The notes beneath the pieces were generated by a model that was given only the letters and a program-made list of their open reading frames with translations, was not told the origin of the DNA and ran no database searches. DNA of 7,886 nucleotides from Oceanospirillales bacterium (GTDB lineage Bacteria; Pseudomonadota; Gammaproteobacteria; Xanthomonadales; SZUA-36): assembly GCA_003232965.1 (NCBI GenBank), contig QIKG01000081.1:1-7886 (forward strand). Reading direction: 5' to 3'. Within the stretch, counting starts at the first letter, position 1; the number at the start of each line of letters is the position of its first letter. Shown here one piece after another: positions 6,587-7,886 of this stretch. The position numbers and the translations under genes were made by a program.

Positions 6587-7008
6587 CCCCTTTTTATTGT
6601 TATTATTGCTATATACTACAGCATATGTGCCATTTGGTGAACACGAGTTTGTTTGCCACTTGGCTCGTCAATGAAAGAAATAAAACCATCAGTGTCATGA
6701 ATAAGTTGATAGGTTTCACTTTCATTGTCGTTCAAATATTCAAACCATAATTCCATTGTTTTGAAGCGTTCAGGATGCCGCAATCTTTCACCATTCAAAT
6801 ACCAGAATTTTTCACCATTAGCATAGTCTATGGCAGGACCACCTTCACGATGCGCCAACCCGTCCAAATACCAGAATTCGTCGCCGTTTAATAGCGTTGC
6901 CGCTGGACCGTCTTCGCGATGAGGTAGATCATTTTTAAACCAACGCTGCTCACCATATCCATTTATCATTTTACCGTTTTTCATACGTATCTCCTTTTTA
7001 TTGTTATT
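6587..7008 (-). repeat. Near-identical translation-start leaders before two genes
   Basis: This entry spans two copies, at 6587-6604 and 6991-7008. They match at 17 of 18 bases and read AATAACAATAAAAAGGRG on the minus strand, ending in the Shine-Dalgarno of the 6579 and 6984 genes. The 4503 gene has a looser version (CAACAATAATAAGAGGA). Only the two 18-base copies are the repeat, not the sequence between them. Confidence 0.75.
6616..6984 (-). CDS. Small protein with MORN-like repeats and a shared C-terminal tail
   Basis: The 122-residue protein carries MORN-like repeats of 23 residues: HREDGPA (22-28) and HREGGPA (45-51) alternate with WYLDG (38-42) and WYLNG (61-65). The first and third units are degenerate. 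This pattern resembles the MORN_2/YwqK-type repeats common in phage and bacterial accessory proteins; no biochemical role can be read from it. Residues 75-122 form a separate domain whose last 31 residues (QLIHDTD..., KQTRVHQMAHML) match the tail of the neighbouring 7010-7414 protein at 17 of 31 positions. AAGGAG (6991-6996) lies six bases before the ATG. The gap to the neighbour is 25 bases, so the two are co-transcribed. There is no signal peptide or membrane segment. The function is unknown. Confidence 0.88.
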   Translation of the reverse strand: MKNGKMINGYGEQRWFKNDLPHREDGPAATLLNGDEFWYLDGLAHREGGPAIDYANGEKFWYLNGERLRHPERFKTMELWFEYLNDNESETYQLIHDTDGFISFIDEPSGKQTRVHQMAHML

Positions 7009-7009
7009 T

Positions 7010-7414
7010 TTAGATTATATGCGCCATTTGATGAACGCGTAATTGCTTGTCGCACGGGTGACCGATGATCGCGTAGGCCCAATCGTGGTCATGGATAAGC
7101 TGACATATAGCCCAAAAGTCGCTCGGAGGGTTGCTGTTAAGCCACGAAACCCACTCCTTAAATCGACCCTCCGTGGCCCATGCGGCGAGCAGCTCGCGGT
7201 CGATGCCAGGATTAACCACGAATAGCGCTTCCAGCGTTGGGCGGGAGGGGCCGTGGTTGCCGTGGTTGCTAGGGGTGTTAAAAGTTATCTCTAAGAGGGG
7301 CTTTAGGATAGGCAGAGCGCCTGTGGTAGCCACCTCAATGACGCAAGGGTAATGCCATGTGTCCCTATAAAGGTGCCGTTTAAATTCCTTCCTCGTAATA
7401 GTTATGTTTTTCAT
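7010..7414 (-). CDS. Small protein of unknown function with the shared C-terminal tail
   Basis: This 134-residue protein is first in the leftward operon. Its N-terminal 90 residues are unrecognised: a basic start (TRKEFKRHLYRD), a hydrophobic stretch (TGALPILKPLLEITF) and an NHGNHG segment coded by a duplicated CCGTGGTTG word. Residues from about 86 (FKEWVSWLNSN, then CQLIHDHD and KQLRVHQMAHII) match the C-terminal domain of the MORN-like neighbour. The start has no clear Shine-Dalgarno (upstream GGTAACTAAAA), unlike every other leftward gene here. No better in-frame ATG is visible, and the promoter at 7462-7489 would give a 41-base leader. Translation may be weak, or use an AU-rich leader. 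Confidence 0.82.
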   Translation of the reverse strand: MKNITITRKEFKRHLYRDTWHYPCVIEVATTGALPILKPLLEITFNTPSNHGNHGPSRPTLEALFVVNPGIDRELLAAWATEGRFKEWVSWLNSNPPSDFWAICQLIHDHDWAYAIIGHPCDKQLRVHQMAHII

Positions 7415-7461
7415 TTTTAGTTACCAATAATTATAGTTATAGATGTCCTTCAAAGCTGGGT

Positions 7462-7489
7462 ATTATCTATATTTCGTTAGACTTGTCAA
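7462..7489 (-). promoter_or_regulatory. Strong leftward sigma-70 promoter for the operon
   Basis: On the minus strand there is TTGACA (7484-7489), a 16-bp spacer and GATAAT (7462-7467), 11 of 12 consensus positions. The expected start is near 7455, about 41 bases before the ATG at 7414. It shares GCTTGACAA, the 16-bp spacer and ATAAT with the SSB promoter, so both may be members of one promoter set. Confidence 0.85.
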
Positions 7490-7518
7490 GCATTTAAATG
7501 ACTTTTTTTTGGGACTAT

Positions 7519-7529
7519 ATCACCGTGAT
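7519..7529. promoter_or_regulatory. Operator-like palindrome ATCAC-C-GTGAT
   Basis: This is a perfect 5-bp dyad with a one-base centre, preceded by CTAT to give CTATATCAC (7515-7523). The same nine bases recur at 7769-7777. It lies about 30 bp upstream of the leftward -35, a plausible site for an activator or for a repressor acting with other sites. Confidence 0.5.
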
Positions 7530-7608
7530 TCTATTTTCATTGCCCCCGCAATCAATGCATTGGGCGGTATTTTAAAGTACTTTTAGTGGCGAGCTCCCTG
7601 TCCCAAAC

Positions 7609-7637
7609 TTGACAAATTTGCTCTGTTTTTAATAACA
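7609..7637 (+). promoter_or_regulatory. Candidate rightward promoter
   Basis: A consensus TTGACA sits at 7609-7614. The -10 is weaker: ATAACA (7632-7637) at 17-bp spacing or TAATAA (7630-7635) at 15-bp. The imperfect -10 and nearby dyads suggest regulation. Transcription would run toward the frame at 7809, leaving a leader of about 165 bases. Confidence 0.45.
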
Positions 7638-7675
7638 CGCCGCGAAGTTTTTAAAATATTATTTTTGGAGTGAAT

Positions 7676-7691
7676 TCGTGATAAATCACGA
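7676..7691. promoter_or_regulatory. Palindrome TCGTGATAAATCACGA
   Basis: Two perfect 7-bp arms (7676-7682 and 7685-7691) flank a 2-base centre; AA/TT at 7673-7674 and 7693-7694 extend the symmetry past one mismatch. This is the shape of a dimeric repressor operator. It lies roughly 35-50 bases downstream of the predicted rightward start and contains the GTGAT half-site seen in its neighbours. Confidence 0.6.
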
Positions 7692-7712
7692 TTTAGAGAT
7701 ATTAGGTATTCT

Positions 7713-7765
7713 CTATATACTAAAATCATTAGTAAAGTAATTTGTTATATGATTTTAGTATATAG
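7713..7765. repeat. Perfect 17-bp inverted repeat with 19-base loop
   Basis: CTATATACTAAAATCAT (7713-7729) and its exact reverse complement (7749-7765) are separated by 19 bases. The arms are AT-rich and no U-run follows, so it is not a typical terminator. In rightward RNA it would form a long hairpin ending 43 bases before the ATG at 7809. As DNA it could be an operator or an origin element; each arm also contains a TATACT -10-like hexamer. Confidence 0.85.
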
Positions 7766-7772
7766 GTTCTAT

Positions 7773-7787
7773 ATCACTAAAAGTGAT
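7773..7787. promoter_or_regulatory. Dyad ATCACT-AAA-AGTGAT next to the ribosome site
   Basis: Six-bp arms (7773-7778 and 7782-7787) flank three bases. It sits seven bases before the AGGAG at 7795-7799, so a bound protein or RNA hairpin could control translation or transcription of the rightward frame. CTATATCAC upstream of it copies 7515-7523. Confidence 0.5.
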
Positions 7788-7808
7788 TTGTTATAGGAGT
7801 AGGGCTAT

Positions 7809-7847
7809 ATGCTTACGACCGTTTACGAATTCGCGAAATTAATTTGA
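7809..7847 (+). CDS. Short rightward ORF: leader peptide or broken gene start
   Basis: An ATG at 7809 follows AGGAG (7795-7799) with nine bases between, among the best ribosome sites in the window. It encodes only MLTTVYEFAKLI before TGA (7845-7847). The peptide resembles the first residues of a small helix-turn-helix or excisionase-type regulator, which is a weak, by-eye impression. The -1 frame is open from 7790 to the window edge and, from TTG 7844, gives lysine/glutamate-rich codons (LKIEKENKKTIPDI). No classic slippery heptamer is visible. It may be a leader peptide, a frameshifted gene, or a chance ORF. Confidence 0.3.
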   Translation: MLTTVYEFAKLI

Positions 7848-7886
7848 AAATAGAAAAAGAAAATAAAAAAACTATTCCAGATATAA

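Larger units (their letters stand above)
7415..7886. other. AT-rich divergent control region with no long gene
   Basis: No reading frame of useful length fills these 472 bases. The stretch holds a leftward promoter, a candidate rightward promoter, at least three GTGAT/ATCAC palindromes, the perfect 10-bp palindromes CAATGCATTG (7553-7562) and AAAGTACTTT (7574-7583), a 17-bp inverted repeat, and a short frame at 7809. From about 7620 rightward it is clearly richer in A and T than the genes. This fits a regulatory switch between divergent transcripts, possibly also an origin. Confidence 0.7.

Noticed and set aside
5537..6640. Rightward ORFs of 82-116 codons opposite the 5530-6579 gene
   Set aside because: Serine-rich translations mirror the Ala/Glu/Asp codons of the real gene; no promoter or Shine-Dalgarno supports them, and the leftward gene has both good spacing and a good ribosome site.
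6616..7414. Simple gene duplication of the two small genes
   Set aside because: Only the C-terminal portion aligns; the N-terminal parts differ in motif content and composition.
7836..7847. Classic -1 slippery heptamer in the short rightward ORF
   Set aside because: The codons GCG AAA TTA ATT TGA do not form an X XXY YYZ heptamer in the zero frame, so programmed frameshifting is not supported.

Overview
The window looks like part of the early/replication module of a tailed double-stranded DNA bacteriophage or a related prophage. Six consecutive protein genes all read leftward (minus strand): two small accessory proteins, an uncharacterised acidic-tailed protein, a T4 gp32-like single-stranded DNA-binding protein, a protein with a sigma-region-2-like C-terminus, an SF3 helicase, and a family A DNA polymerase with 3'-5' exonuclease motifs. 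There are no ribosomal, tRNA, transposase or metabolic genes. The DNA gives no firm host, but the promoters match the bacterial sigma-70 consensus and most genes have good Shine-Dalgarno sequences, so the host is a bacterium with a standard housekeeping sigma factor.

Layout, right to left in the direction of transcription: 7415-7886 is a gene-poor, AT-rich regulatory region. It holds a strong leftward promoter (7462-7489), a candidate rightward promoter (7609-7637), several GTGAT/ATCAC palindromes, a perfect 17-bp inverted repeat, and a short rightward reading frame at 7809. The leftward promoter would drive 7414-7010 (unknown), 6984-6616 (MORN-like repeats) and 6579-5530 (unknown, acidic). 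The first two share a homologous C-terminal tail. A second leftward promoter, consensus in both hexamers (5484-5511), lies just upstream of the SSB gene (5409-4594). Its transcript should begin with a 9-bp hairpin followed by an unstructured AU-rich leader. A 14-bp hairpin (4537-4570) follows the SSB gene. After it come three tightly coupled genes: sigma-like 4503-3793, helicase 3791-2112 (1-nt gap) and polymerase 2119-92 (8-nt overlap). At the left edge is a 29-bp tandem repeat, at least three copies.

A reasonable model is that SSB, needed in large amounts, has its own strong promoter and a partial terminator behind it, while the helicase and polymerase are made at lower levels by read-through and translational coupling. 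The SSB leader is arranged like the autoregulated gene 32 leader of T4. The polymerase has Leu at the position equivalent to E. coli Pol I Phe762, a variant discussed for environmental phages. The items most likely to be new are the shared C-terminal tail on two unrelated small proteins, the divergent control region, the SSB leader, and the sigma-like protein placed inside the replication operon.
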